A DNA stretch of 64,000 bases. Origin: Bradysia coprophila (taxonomy: Eukaryota > Arthropoda > Insecta > Diptera > Sciaridae). The translations under genes and the position numbers were made by a program. Shown here piece by piece: positions 12,141 through 24,116 of this stretch (the first letter of the stretch is position 1; every line of letters begins with the position of its first letter). The stretch is from assembly GCF_014529535.1 (NCBI RefSeq), contig NW_023503972.1, positions 6,076,001 to 6,140,000 on the forward strand, read 5' to 3'. A model generated the notes under the pieces. That model made no database searches, was not told the DNA's origin, and saw only the letters and a program-made list of their open reading frames with translations.

Positions 12141-14315
12141 TCTATCAACAAGTAAATTTTTGTTACCAAAGATTGCGACATTACTCAAATACATATTTAA
12201 GTTGTATTACACTGCTGTTGGATGTGTTCAAATATAGCAACAACTTTCCACCTTTCTCCCTTCCATAGACGAATGTATTTCGAAGTTAACGAAGTACAAG
12301 ATTCGTAGTCAAACAGTAGACAATTATAGCTGGCCGATAAATTATCAACAAATAAAATAACTGCACATGAGCTGAACATCTGATATTCATTGGGCCAATG
12401 TATGCGTAGTCGATGCGTATGTTAAATTAACAAAAGAAATAGGAAATGTGTTCAAAGTACCATATAACACGACTGTGAAACAATAAAAAAATTGAACTCA
12501 GCTTCTTTTTATCGTTCATAAGTTTAATTTTTATTAATTACGAATTTAACGATATGAAAAAAGGTTAAATGAAAATTTTTTACGGCTACAGAGCAAAATT
12601 CTTTTCAAGTTTTGTTGCTTTAATCACATATATGAAAAAGAGAACGAAATATATTCATTTTGTACCACATCATCATCATCATCATACATATTACTTATCC
12701 ACCCACCGGGCGAATCGCATAATTTACTGTAAAAGATATGCTCATTATGCCATTTCTTTTGCTTTAATAACTTTGATTCGTTTATGGTCTAAATACCTTT
12801 TAAAATGAAATATAAATAATTCATAAAATTTTCAGTGAAAATGTCGGCGCGATTAAAACAGCAGACGCAGCAGAGATTCTGAATTGCTAATTATAATTAT
12901 GGTTGAACAAGAATAGTATGCAAAAAAAACAACAACAACCCAACAAACAGTACAACTGGGAAACCATTTGATAAATACACCGAAATTTCAATCCAGAGAT
13001 GAAATCTGCGGTCACATTGAAATGAATCCTGGTCGAGTATTCATTCAGTGCTTTCATTACTCTCATACAGTAATGACAATTGCTGGGATCGACAATAAAT
13101 ATTAGCAGTTGCGCTTCATTTAGCGTAATTAACATTGTGTAAGGACAATGTTTTATGTCATTACAGTGAATGAAAATCGAAACCAAAATACCGAAGGGTT
13201 GAAGCTTCTCATGAAACATGGGCCAAATTAGAAAATATTTGTCGAACGTCACGTCGAATCAATGAAGCTACAAGATATCAATAGCTTTACGTTCTTTTAT
13301 AAAGAAAAACGTGTCCGCATACAGTACATTACCGCTCACCCTCGTTTTTACCTGACGTGTTCGTATACGAGTACTTGCTCGAGTATAAATATCGGTGCGT
13401 GTTGATCAATTTAACGACAGTATTTATGCAAACATGCAAGATGTTTCCTTACAAATTGATTGAATAGGACATTTTCTTTAATTTGACAATACTGTATGCC
13501 ATGAATAAATCTCTCAGTTCAAAATTAGATTTTAAATGAAAGAGTGCTTCTTTGGTCTAGCTCGGAACAGAAGACCCGAGTTCGATTTTCGGATGGAGTT
13601 GTTTCAATTTTCCTTTTCATAAAAGGAATAGGCAAAAGAAAAAGATATTCGCTACGCTTTACAAAGATTACGAAATAGGTAAAGTTGTGGCACCCCTTCC
13701 AGAAAGTTTTATTTGCCAATAATAAACATTTCGGGAAGAAATGACCAAAAGTCATTCTGCCAAATAATTTCAGTGATTAGTTATATGAATGTTATCATAC
13801 GCACCCTAGAAGTGTTTTGTATAACAAGCTTGCCAATAAATTGTGTGTTTCCTGGCACGTAACACAGTATTGTGCCACGAAACTGTTAGAACTTAATTAA
13901 GTGTCTGATTTAAGAGTTGTTGTGTTTGATTTAAAGCAAATAATTACGTCTGTTGCTTTGTTAAATGGCGTCTTTCATCGATAATCCCCACATAAATTTC
14001 GTTGAACAAATAAAGGTCTAGATTCCTATTTTCTTCAAATGAAATACTGAATCCAGATTTTGATTTGTTGGAATTCACCGAAAATATGTCGGATTTTGAC
14101 AATGGTTTTAAATTTCAAGTCTTAGCTGAAACAGAAGTCGGAAAACCCCTTTAATCATTGGAGTCTGAGATACTGCTTGGTCAACGGTAGCTAACAAAAA
14201 TGTCATTCAAATTTACAAAAAATTCCTACGACCGAAAACCAAATCGCCTTCTCGAATCTTTACGTCTTTTCGTCAAACCATAATGTTTCCCTATCAGCTG
14301 TTTACTCCCAAGGCT
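12141..14315. other. Intergenic, no gene recognised
   Basis: Open frames here are short and show no family features. There is a (CAT)n run at about 12668-12685. At 13552-13596 TGGTCTAGCTCGG and CGAGTTCGATTTTCGG look like the two boxes of an RNA polymerase III promoter, but the spacing is too short for a tRNA; a decayed SINE is possible. Confidence 0.4.
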
Positions 14316-14487
14316 GTATACTTTGGGGAGGTCACGCAGATGCAGATACGCGGGTTACACACCACGTTTCATACAAAAAATTCACCACAGAATACAAATT
14401 CAATTTTTGTAAATTTGTTTGTATGGAAAAGGTGTGTTCCCGCGTATCTAATAAAATGGAGATCTGCGTGACCTCCCCAAACTATAG
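14316..14487. repeat. 172-bp terminal-repeat element (CTTTGGGGAGGTCACGCAGA)
   Basis: The left end CTTTGGGGAGGTCACGCAGA is matched by TCTGCGTGACCTCCCC at the right. A second inner pair, ATACGCGGG and CCCGCGTAT, is also present. The interior is AT-rich with no coding. The flanking TATA words may be a target duplication but were not proven. Confidence 0.7.
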
Positions 14488-15904
14488 AGTCTTGGTTTGC
14501 TCCCCAGAAACGAGTGTTTGTTATTTTACTTCCTGATTAAATTAATTTTGCTTTCAACGTTTCATGCAAAACAGTAATTAACTTTGCCATAATATTTGCA
14601 AACAAACAATCGCTTTCTATGTTTGTGATCAACCGATATTGCACAAACCGTCCTGATGGAATTATCTCGTCATCAAACATTTTTACGACATTAAAATCAC
14701 ATAAAAATAACATTTTGTCAAATGAACTGAAATCTAGTTAGGCAAGCTTTCACGTGCGCTCTGCAAATTTAACCAATTTTTTTTTATTCGATCAGAAAGT
14801 GTATTTTTTGTGAACAGTCAAATGCAATATTTTCAATATTGTATCCAATCCAACCATTTATATATACAACATAGAGGAGTTAACGAAATAAAAATATTTA
14901 CCCCATGTCGGCAATGTGTACACAATATTTAGTCCATATAATCCAGATGATCGGTGGAGATGTGTATATAAAACAATTGTCGTATGCTGTGATATTTAAC
15001 ACAAGTTTTTTTTGTGATTGTAACAAAATTTGGTTATTTAAAAGTTTAATGGTTTTTCTCCTCTCTCTCTCTCTCTATCTGTATCGAAGAACAATTTCTT
15101 TTTTAACACTAAAAGTCTGAGTCAAAATCAACGAGGTGGAAAACAAAAAACGCGAGCTATATGTTTCTATTTAGCACGTACTGCACATAAAAATTTATGG
15201 ATACAAGAAAGAAAAAAAAACAGCGAACCGCGAAGCCAATGTTAAGACAAATGTACAACATGAACGGCGAACAGCTCAAAGTAAACTGAAAATAATTCAG
15301 CAAAAGAAAAGCGCAATTCACCTGGTTGCGCACACAAACTTATATTCAACAAGAATTTAATATATCGTAAAATAGTCCATCGATGCCTTATTGTATACCA
15401 ACACATGATGTTCGGTTTAACATTTTTGGTGTTAAAAAAATATGTAAATAAGTCGAGCGACTTATTGGTTTTGTGGTCGTTGTTTGGGCTTTGTGAAAAG
15501 CGAATTCGGTGTTTATTTACATTGGTTACCTTTCTTAAGACTCATAGGTTTGAAAATAGGCATCCGACTAGTGTGGATGTATTCGTAAAATTAGACATCG
15601 TCAAAATGCCTAAAATCCTAAGGCGGTCTTTCATCCATGGAAAATTCAATGAAACTTGAAAGCTCCGAGCCTTTTTTTGAACGTTGCTTCAAGAATCCTT
15701 AACTTTCCTCTTTCACTTTCAGAATATTTGCGAGACCACAGAGCCAACGTAAATGTGATTAATAGAAGGAAATTGGTTCTTAGTTTTGTCGAGCGTACTG
15801 TAGCAGTAGAAGATGGAAAACAAATCAAATTGAGTTTTAAAATAAATTTTAAAATTAAATTCGGAAAATGTAAATCCCGTCCTATCGGTTGTTGAAGCGT
15901 ATTA
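14488..15904. other. Intergenic, nothing recognised
   Basis: It contains a (CT)n run at about 15060-15077. Otherwise no repeat pair or coding with family resemblance was seen. Confidence 0.4.
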
Positions 15905-16118
15905 GTATTTTACATGACTAGGGATAAAAAGATGAAAAGTAGAGTTTTCGTGTGAATTTTGTTGATCCGAGGCGAAGCCGAGGTCAATAAACACACGAAA
16001 ACGAGACTTTTCATATTTATCCCGAGTTATGTAATGGATTTTACATGCTGAGGGCGTCGAAAGAAGTGGTTAAAACATGAAAAGTACGGTTTTCGACGCA
16101 TGTAGCATGTAAATATAC
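15905..16118. repeat. Compound inverted-repeat element, copy 2
   Basis: It matches 940-1145 along most of its length and is better preserved. Left hairpin: TACATGACTAGGGATAAAAA with GAAAAGTAGAGTTTTCGTGTG against CACACGAAAACGAGACTTTTC. Right hairpin: TTTACATGCT and GCGTCGAAAG against TTTTCGACGC and AGCATGTAAA. The left hairpin apex is GAGGCGAAGCCGAGG, in which GGC-GAA-GCC can fold by itself. Confidence 0.8.
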
Positions 16119-16191
16119 TAACCATTGACTACTTGATTTCACTTGATTTACATCACATTGCAATGTGGGTTGGCCTGTAGAGGAGCCACAT

Positions 16192-16350
16192 TTTTTTCAT
16201 AGTACTTCATTCTCTACGGCTAATTTTCATGTGAACCAACTTCAGATTTGTCATCACAGAACAAGTGTCACCATATGAAGTTGGTTCACATGAAAATAAG
16301 CGCAGTGACAGCAGTAATTTTATGACAGAATGTACTAAACTATGGAAAAA
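16192..16350. repeat. Inverted-repeat element with two nested arm pairs
   Basis: The inner arms are CTAATTTTCATGTGAACCAA (from about 16220, continuing CTTCA) and the reverse complement from 16276 to 16300. The outer arms are TTTTTTCATAGTACTTCATTCT and AGAATGTACTAAACTATGGAAAA. The two halves almost completely pair, as expected of a MITE. Confidence 0.7.
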
Positions 16351-16483
16351 CTCTATTACATTTCTTCTTAGTTTCTAAACATAATGCTCCTAAATTATAA
16401 TGCAGTCTTCTTACTCGTTCAAATGAATTTTGGTACAAGACATGTTTTGCATTGGAAAGTTGATTATGTCAAAAAAAAATTGT

Positions 16484-16593
16484 ATCTACCACGGTAGGTA
16501 TGCCGGTATTTTTTCGCATACGACGACTTGTCGAACTCGGCTTCGCCTCGACATCTAGTGCGAAAAAATACATTCATGTGTACCTTGGTAGAT
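16484..16593. repeat. 110-bp hairpin element, ATCTACCACGGTAGG ends
   Basis: ATCTACCACGGTA at the left pairs with TACCTTGGTAGAT at the right, and GGTATTTTTTCGCA pairs with TGCGAAAAAATAC. The apex at 16531-16551 reads, on the minus strand, GAGGCGAAGCCGAG. That 14-base core is identical to the apex of the otherwise different element at 15905-16118. Confidence 0.75.
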
Positions 16594-18226
16594 AAATAAC
16601 CAAGAGTCATTTGCGATTCACAGCGTAATAATTGAATCTGTTACTTTCTTTGTTCAAAGCGTCGCTAGGTGTTTGATACAAAATCTTTTACTTCACTTGT
16701 TTCAACAAAAATGTTACTATAAAAGAGAACGATTTTCAGAGCCGATTCATTATTTTCACTTGTGTTTATCAACAACAAAAATGACTAAATGGTTATTTAA
16801 CTAAATTAATTATTGGGATATTCTTCGGTTGGTTATTTAACTGTTTACTGTGGGAATATGTGGGATAGAATACCATTCCTACACTTTCACCCAAATATTT
16901 TTTTTTAAATTAATTTAATTCTGATTCATATCCAGCATAGATGCGGAATGCTTCACGTCGGACGATTATCGAATTAGTAACGGGATTAGCAAAAACATCT
17001 TTCTTTTTGTAAGGCGAGAAAAAATTATTCAAAAATTTTATTATTAAAACATCTTCGATCGTCGAGTGAAAAACGTTATTATTTCAGTTATTTCATTCAG
17101 TGTGGAAGAAGTTTGCTTCGTTGCTCTTATGTATTGGACTCTTGTTCCGATAATCTTCTTCTTCTCTTTTTTTTTTTATTATTTATGGTCGATGTATGGT
17201 ATATATGTGTACTATTATGCGGTTACCATATCGTACTATATCGGTTATGGTTTGTAGGTAAATCTGAATGGATTTGAATTGAATTGAATTTATTTTATTG
17301 GTTTTATTCTTGTAAACAAATCCATTTTTATGTAACTTTTTATTTCTATTCAGAAATGTTCGTGATGCTTTTTTATGCGTCGAAGTTTGGAGAAGATATT
17401 TTTCGTTTTTTGTTTTGTTCTGGCTGGTGTGTTGTCCCCCAATGTGATTGAAATAAAATATTGTGCGACACAATGACTCAAATTCTCTTTATATTCTTGA
17501 TTCTTTGATACAACAGATTTGGGTTATTAACACTGCGGTCACCCATAAAATTTTCTATGTCACTAGAATGTGGGTCTATGATGGACGATGTAACACACTT
17601 TCAATTAATCGATCAGTTTATACGAGGTGCTACGGAACTCAAGCAGGTATATGACCAGAGTACAAAAATGACATAAATATGAAACAGGAACGCAAATCGA
17701 TGAACACATTGACCGACCAGACTTAGAATCGTGCTTTTCCAATATTCGAATTTTCCTACTGAAGGATATATCCCGCAGCAATCAAATTCTCCAGAAGTTG
17801 GGATGTCGTAACATATGTGTACCTCTGATGGTTGGCATTACCTTAAGTGTTTAAATAGTATAGGTACTTCGATTTGAGTTTTGGGTACCGCGGTCAAAGA
17901 AATTTTCTCGGCTAAAAATCAATAAATTTAAATTACAAAAAAAACGAATAACCCGGTGACAACGTAACCACAAAACAAGATCTGAATAATTGCTGAACCG
18001 ATAGTAACCGCGTTGTTTTTTCTGGTATGTAGACATTTTGTTTAATTGATTAATTTCGTAATTCATTTAGAGTAAATTCACAGCATTGGAAGTGAATGAA
18101 TTACAAATTTCATGGGGTTCTGTTCAATAGACTCTGTTGTGCGTGTTTTTTTTATTAATTCAGTTTACGATGTAACTGTATGTGTGTAAAGTGAAAAATT
18201 ACAAAAATTCGGTGAAAAGTATGCTA
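16594..18226. other. Intergenic, a few dispersed motifs only
   Basis: It holds two occurrences of a motif repeated elsewhere: AATCTGTTACTTTCTTTGTT at 16635 and AAATCTTTTACTTCACTTGT at 16681. No gene was recognised. Confidence 0.4.
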
Positions 18227-18376
18227 AAGTTAAATTCACAATCGTCCGTTTTCCGGTTTTCCAGCCGTGTTGCCTCTGTTTTCCAGCCGTTAAATGCAAA
18301 AGCCATTTAAACAATAGAAACGTCACTTAAACGAAGAGCTGACGGGAGGCAAAACGGACAACTGTGAATCCAACTT
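18227..18376. repeat. 150-bp inverted-repeat element
   Basis: AAGTTAAATTCACA and TCGTCCGTTTT at the left pair with AAAACGGACA and TGTGAATCCAACTT at the right. An internal direct repeat, TTTTCCAGCCGT, occurs twice. It does not code. Confidence 0.6.
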
Positions 18377-18910
18377 AACAATTGATGGAATCTGATAAGG
18401 AGTGTTATGCATCAGCCTACATTTGAAACGATTTTTGAGAAACCGAAAACGAAAAGAGCATCCACAGAGCCAACAACCTCATCTTTTTTGGGAACATTTC
18501 GTCAACAATTATTTTTTGGTTATGGCCATATGGATGACGTTTTGATAGCTCAAATAACCTTGGAACAGACCTATTATTTCTGATTAATTAGAGTCAAGCC
18601 AATTCTTGGTATCCTCTCTTTCCTCTAATTGACTTTCACGTTTCAACGACTTAGAGAATTCTATTCTTGCTGTTCTTTTTTTCTATAAAGAGGAAAATTG
18701 TGTTCATGTAATCTGTACCATACGAAATAATAATAAAGAGTCAAGCCACATCCTTATTGTAATATTTACGATAACACTGTAAAATTATTCAAAATTAATT
18801 GTTTAAAGACAAGTTTTGTGTACAGTTCACGTTTTCAGTTGAGGTTATGACGGAATTTTTCAGATGTCAAAAATGTCAATGTCAAAACCAAGGGGTGACT
18901 CACTTCTAGA

Positions 18911-18990
18911 TTAAATGGATTAAATGGTATTAAATGGATTTAATGGATTAAATGGAATAAAAATTGGATTAAATGGATTAAATAGGAAAA
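18911..18990. repeat. GGATTAAAT short tandem repeat
   Basis: About eight degenerate copies of the nonamer GGATTAAAT or a TATTAAATG variant lie in a row. A further unit is at about 19110. Confidence 0.75.
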
Positions 18991-19120
18991 AAGTTCATTT
19001 TACTGTAAAAGTCTTAAAAATTGTTGATTTTGATCGAACCATGTACTACAACTCATACTACAATGTTAAAAGGCGAAAAAATCCACTTTTAGGAGTTTTT
19101 GGAGTAAAGTGGATTAAATG

Positions 19121-19200
19121 TATTTACTTTACTAGTGAGGTAATGTGGCCTTTCCCTCACTAGTGAAGACCCTTTCCCTCGCTCGTAAAGTAAAACGCCA
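19121..19200. repeat. Short dispersed repeat with TTTACTAGTGAGGTAAT
   Basis: TTACTTTACTAGTGAGGTAA is nearly repeated at about 816-835 (TTACTTTACTAGGGAGGTAA). An inverted partner, CGCTCGTAAAGTAAA, lies at the right. This is a small inverted-repeat element with two copies in the window. Confidence 0.5.
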
Positions 19201-20192
19201 TACTTTACACGTGAAATAATTTGATATCTCGTATCACGATGTCTCAATGCAAGTTGCAACGTCCTTAGGATTTTTATATTTAACAAGGATAATTTACAAA
19301 ACCCTCAAGGGGAAAATGGGCTCCCAAACCCAAAAAACCAAGAAAAATTTTTCTTGGTTTTTCGAAAGTCTACTGTTACTGTAGGAGTGCATAAAGAGGT
19401 CGCAAAGTGACGTAATGATGTCAAAAATAGATTTATGAATGTGGCAGTAACGTTTTGGAACACTGGCACTCATAAAAAGTATGATGGAATGAGAGGATTC
19501 GTAGTTACAAGGTTCAAAATTTTCGTTTCCTTATTTACATGCCAAGAAAAGGTAGTCAGGCTAAGCCGTCATTCCAACCTGTAAAAACTTGGATCAATGT
19601 ACTAGTTTTTGGATCTACAGATAATTTAATTCATTTAAGTTCTTCGAAGGCGGTAAAGTGCTTAATATGGAAGCAACATGACCACGTTGAACGGCCAGCG
19701 CCATCCTTTGGATCAAATAACTTGTAGCGCGTTTTTCATGTGTTTTTTCTGTTATTTTGCTACCAGGGTAAATAGTATTACTCTCTTGCTTTATGTTACC
19801 GATGTACCGATGTTAGTTTTACCACGTTCAACAATTCCGAAAAAGAGCTAAACATTTAATTCTTTTAGACTTGTCGTCTTTAAAAATTATTTATGATTCC
19901 CGCAACTCCCTGTTAAAGCAAACGCGAAATGTGGGAGTTAATGAAAACATTCGAATTGGATGCTTATAAATATCGATTGCAAGTAATGTCTTGTAAGGGA
20001 CAACCCAAAATTATCGTTTCACTGGTAGACAGTGACATAAAATCGAAATAATTTTCACAACGCTTTGTATTGCAATACACACACGGACAGTGGTTTCTTG
20101 GAATGTTGGATACATAAGCTGCACTCAATTGTGGCCACGTCAGTTCAGTGTTGTCTTTACTTTCAAACATTTAAGATTGCTACGGCCGAAGG

Positions 20193-21516
20193 ATGCATTC
20201 CGTTCGAATTCATAGAGTTATCGCTCTGATAATTTCCATCTTTTATCGCATTGGCGTTTGGCACCGTGGAGATCAACCTACAGTCAAGGAGATACGAATA
20301 AAGTCATTGTACTGCCTTTATTACGCCCTCTTTTTTCTATCATTTGTGGTCGGAGCAAAGAATACCGATAAAATGGATGACTCTATTTTCTTAGCTGAAG
20401 TATCGATCGGAACTGCAGTCTTGGCAATGAAATTTTGGCTTCTCGTTTGGAAGCAGAACGAAATTCTCAATTTGTTGAATCGAGTTTGCGTCTTTTCGAT
20501 ACGTATTGAAGACGACTTCAACCGTTTCAATAACAATCTTCGAGGATTCATGAAATTCGTGTTTGTGTTTGCAATTGCGATCACCGGTGCTGGTTCCTTA
20601 TCGACTATAGTTTTCCCGTTACTTGGGCGTGACAGAACTTTATTTGTGGACATTGGATTTCCGTTGGATTACAGGGGAAATGAAATTGCATTTTGGCTTG
20701 CAGCTACGTTTCTCTTCACTGAAATGTTTTTGTCAGTCATCATTATGTTATTCACCGTAGTTATTTGGTATTTGCTTTTGACATGTTCTTTGCGGTACAA
20801 AGTGCTGGAAAGCGAGTTGAGGAATATGGGACGAATTAGCGGGAAATCGAGTAGGAAGATGATGAAAAGACAGATTCACAACAACTTTACTGAAGATTTA
20901 AAGACGTCAATTGACGCTCATCTGCACTTGAAGGAGTGTGTGACCGCATTGTAGTCCAGTCTGTGGTCTTTGTAATTAATTTTATGTTACAGTTTGATAC
21001 AGGAAGTGGAGTCCTTCTTCTTAAACTTATTCTTCATTCAACTGGCCACCAGCGGCCTGTGCATCTGCGGCTCAATCTATTGCCTGGCATTTGTAATTGA
21101 ATTGACATCATTTACAAATTTATTCGTTAATTTTTTCGTAGGATATCGGTGACAATCTAGTGGAACGTCTTATCTACATCTTTGTGTTTTTCTACTTCAT
21201 TGCCGAGCTATTTATGATCACGTACTTTGGTAACGAGATTATGCTTTCAAGTAATCGACTCTCATACAGCTTATTCGAACCGGACTGGTACAATCAACCG
21301 CAGTCGACCAAAAAGTGCATCATTATTTTTGGTGAATATTTAAAGAAACCGCAAGAGCTGGTGATCGGAAAATTGTACCCGCTTACTTTGGAGACATTTA
21401 CAAGGGTTCACCGCGGTCTGTTTTTATAATTTTGTATACTGATTTCAGCGTGACCTTTGTTTCAGGTTATGAATTCAGCCTACAGCATGTTCAACATCTT
21501 GAAAAGTTTTCAGTAG
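20193..21516 (+). CDS. Insect odorant receptor (7tm_6 family), four exons
   Basis: A chemosensory receptor of the insect Or family, expected to sit in the dendritic membrane of olfactory neurons and form a ligand-gated channel with the co-receptor Orco (family knowledge). Exons by frame and GT/AG: 20193-20950, 20993-21092, 21142-21405, 21466-21516. They join to 391 codons including the stop, giving 390 residues, the usual Or length. Visible features: N-terminal RIGVWHRGD; hydrophobic segments near residues 37-55, 68-88, 118-142, 176-206, then in exons 2 and 3; FPLDYRGNEIAFWLA before TM4; EVESFF at the start of exon 2; YFGNEIMLSSNRLSYSLFE in exon 3; and a C-terminus TLETFTRVMNSAYSMFNILK, a standard Or ending. 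Introns are only 42, 49 and 60 bp. A damaged second copy follows at 22546. Which Or subfamily it belongs to was not determined. Confidence 0.93.
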
Positions 21517-22545
21517 TGAAATTGTTAAGTCATTTTGTGAATTTTACTCTATAAGAATGGCGTTGAACCAATATTTCATTATTGTAATTCGTAGATCTGC
21601 TTTGTAAAGAGCAGCTGGAAAATATCTATTTCAACGACAAACATCATTCGCTACGCTACACAAGAAACACGTACTTAACCTGCAATTAGAACATAGTAAA
21701 TCATTCGTGTATCATTGTACACACCATAATTGGACAGTGTCAGTGTGTCATACATTTACACTAGGGTCCATTGAAACATTGCGCATCCTGCTCCTTTTAG
21801 AACATGAATGTAACGAACTTACGTTTTTGAATAAAATCCACAAATTAACCCATAAATCTGTTTACTTAGCCAAAATACTAACACTACACCTTAAATTACC
21901 CTAAAATATCAAAATCGCCTATGTAAACACGCACATTCCAGCGATATAGAACGGACCTTGGAATCGAAGTAAGTACATCTGGTGGTTCTAGCATAACAGT
22001 AAATTTAGCGGAAACCAAACCTCTCCTCTCTGGGTTTAGGTCAATATTTAGGGAACGAGAAATTCTCTTTGTTATCCCAATTTCCGAGATTTAATCGAAT
22101 TCATCATAGCACTAAGCATAGCACTTAGTGAGCCAAAGTAGGAAATTAAGACACTGTGGGAGCGCTGGTAGTTTAATTTCTTATAGATGTCGCGACTATT
22201 GGTTAAACTTAAAATCTACTAACGTGGTCAAGTGTGTACTGTACTGACTTAACCTGGTTACAATATTCGTGAAATGTGGGAGGTGGATGAAAGACAATTC
22301 ATTCGAATATATTTCAAAAGGACACACGCAGTTATCATTTCACTGAATGACCGTGACATAAAATCGAAACAATTTTCATATAATTTGACGTTGCAATGGT
22401 GTACACAATGTGGGTGTGGGTGGAAATATCGATGAAATATTGATCGAAAGCTTCGCTTACAGTAACTTGGTCTGTATTTTAGCCACGTCAGTTCAGTTTA
22501 GTGTTGCTTTTACTTTGAAACGTTTACGTCTACCACGGCCGAGCG
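21517..22545 (+). promoter_or_regulatory. Spacer between receptor gene and its pseudogene, with duplicated 5' flank
   Basis: The first 750 bp hold nothing recognised. From about 22275 the sequence parallels the flank upstream of the intact receptor: GTGGGAG, a TTATCATTTCACTG word, GTGACATAAAATCGAAA and AATTTTCA occur in the same order. The shared flank probably contains the ancestral promoter; no specific factor sites or transcription start were identified. Confidence 0.45.
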
Positions 22546-23150
22546 ATGCATTCAGATCGAATTCACAGAGTTATCGCTATCATAATTGGCATTCTGCTGC
22601 ATTTATTACGCCCTCTTCTTTCTATCATTGGTGGTCGGAGTAATTATAAACCATAATAGGGACAATTCTATATTCTTAGCTGAAGTATCGATCGGAATCG
22701 CAGTTGTGTGCGTAAAACTTTGCCTGTTAATCTGGAAGCAGAACGAAATTCTCGATTTGTTGAATCGAGTTTGTGTCTTTTCGATGACAACTGGTTTTCA
22801 TTTTCACCATAATAATTTGGTATCTACTTTTGACTTGCTCCCTGAGATATGAAGTGCTGGGAAGTGAGTTGAGGAATATGGGACGATCTGACATGTAGAA
22901 ACATGATGGAAACGCAAAGGCACAACAACGTTCTTGAAGACTTAAAGGCGTCGATCGTCGTTCACACCTATTTAAGAGAGTGTGTGACCGTGCTGCACTT
23001 TGTAATCCAGTGCGAAGTTCAGGGATTTCATTTTCATTTCCAAGATTGGTAAACCAAGTGGAGTCATTCTTTTCAGACCTGTTTTTCATTCAGTTTGCCA
23101 CTAGTGGCCTGAGTATATGTGGAACAATCTATTGCCTGGTTTATTTGTAA
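22546..23150 (+). pseudogene. Broken tandem copy of the odorant receptor
   Basis: The start ATGCATTCAGATCGAATTCA parallels the start of the gene at 20193, and long blocks match (SIFLAEVSIG, WKQNEILDLLNRVCVFSM, LRNMG, VESFF, FFIQFATSGLSICG, IYCL). It lacks about 70 bp after the first 20 codons, shifting the frame. A large central block is also gone (from after VCVFS to before the TCSLRYEVLGSELRNMG-like segment). A stop follows in the GRSDM region, and exons 3 and 4 were not found before 23.2 kb. The upstream flank is also duplicated (about 22275-22545 resembles 19930-20192, for example TGACATAAAATCGAAA in both), so the duplication included the promoter region. Confidence 0.88.
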
Positions 23151-23662
23151 GTAAATAAACAGTCACGCTCGCATTACTTCCATTCGCTTCCATAACCCTA
23201 CTCGTATTACATATGTTGCTGCAGGCAAGCTTCAGGCGTTTAATATAAATTCGCTCTTCAAACTAAATATATACCGCGATAACCACAATATAACAGCTTG
23301 TGATTAATAATACAGTTGGAGTGTATATTCAAACCACTGAAAATAAAATGCTAAAATTGCAGACATAACACAAAACGAAGAGGAATATCGAGTTGCATAC
23401 CACCAGGCTATTTTTATTAATTTGTAAATCCGCATTCTACGTGTAAAACTGAACAAATGTGAAAATTAGTGGAAAAATCATTCAGTCAACAGTGTAAAGT
23501 TATGTATGGTGTTATCGCACCAATTAAAATCGATGGGCGATTACTAATTTTGATCAATCAATGCGGTTAAACTCAGTGAGCCGATTATGCAATTTTAATG
23601 AATGTGAAAACTCGTATTTCACTCTGATTCGTATAATATAATGTCAAACATTTGTAAAATCA

Positions 23663-24052
23663 CTGCAGAGTAAAGTAAACCTGGCAGGAACGGTTCATTT
23701 TTGAAACGTCAAATAACGGACCTAAATTCACTGAATGAAATGAACTCAAATGAACACTGACATAAATAGGTTTCTTCCAAGGCCGTTCAAAATGTCAATC
23801 GTCATCCACAGATAGGCCAACACAACCTCACTTTGAATTTTTGACGAACAAATTTGTTTAAGTTGCGGTTATGTTTGCTTCTGTGGATGACGACGGTCGG
23901 TTGTTTTCGGCTTGTCAAAATTCGTTTTTACCGTACGATGGAAGAAACCTATTGCAAAACTTTTATTCGCAAACCACAAAGTCTGCTAAATGTAACAGGT
24001 GCTAGATGTAAACAAAACAAGCGCTCCTGCCTGGTTTACTTTACTCTGCCGT
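23663..24052. repeat. 390-bp element of the CAGAGTAAA terminal-repeat family
   Basis: The left terminus GCAGAGTAAAGTAAACCTGG, continuing CAGGAACGGTTCATTTTTGA, pairs with the right terminus ending CTGGTTTACTTTACTCTGC. An inner pair, CATCCACAGA and TCTGTGGATG, is also present. It is the longest family member in the window; others are at 5587, 26487-26658 and 48815-48925. No transposase was seen. Confidence 0.75.
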
Positions 24053-24116
24053 AGTAAAACATCAAGGACAAGAGTGGTCAAAAACATCTTTTTAATTTTA
24101 TAAACAAATCGTCCGA

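Noticed and set aside
12569..12808. Histidine-rich frame
   Set aside because: The His run comes from a (CAT)n microsatellite.
13552..13596. tRNA-like A and B boxes
   Set aside because: The spacing is too short for a tRNA and no acceptor stem is present; at best a decayed SINE.
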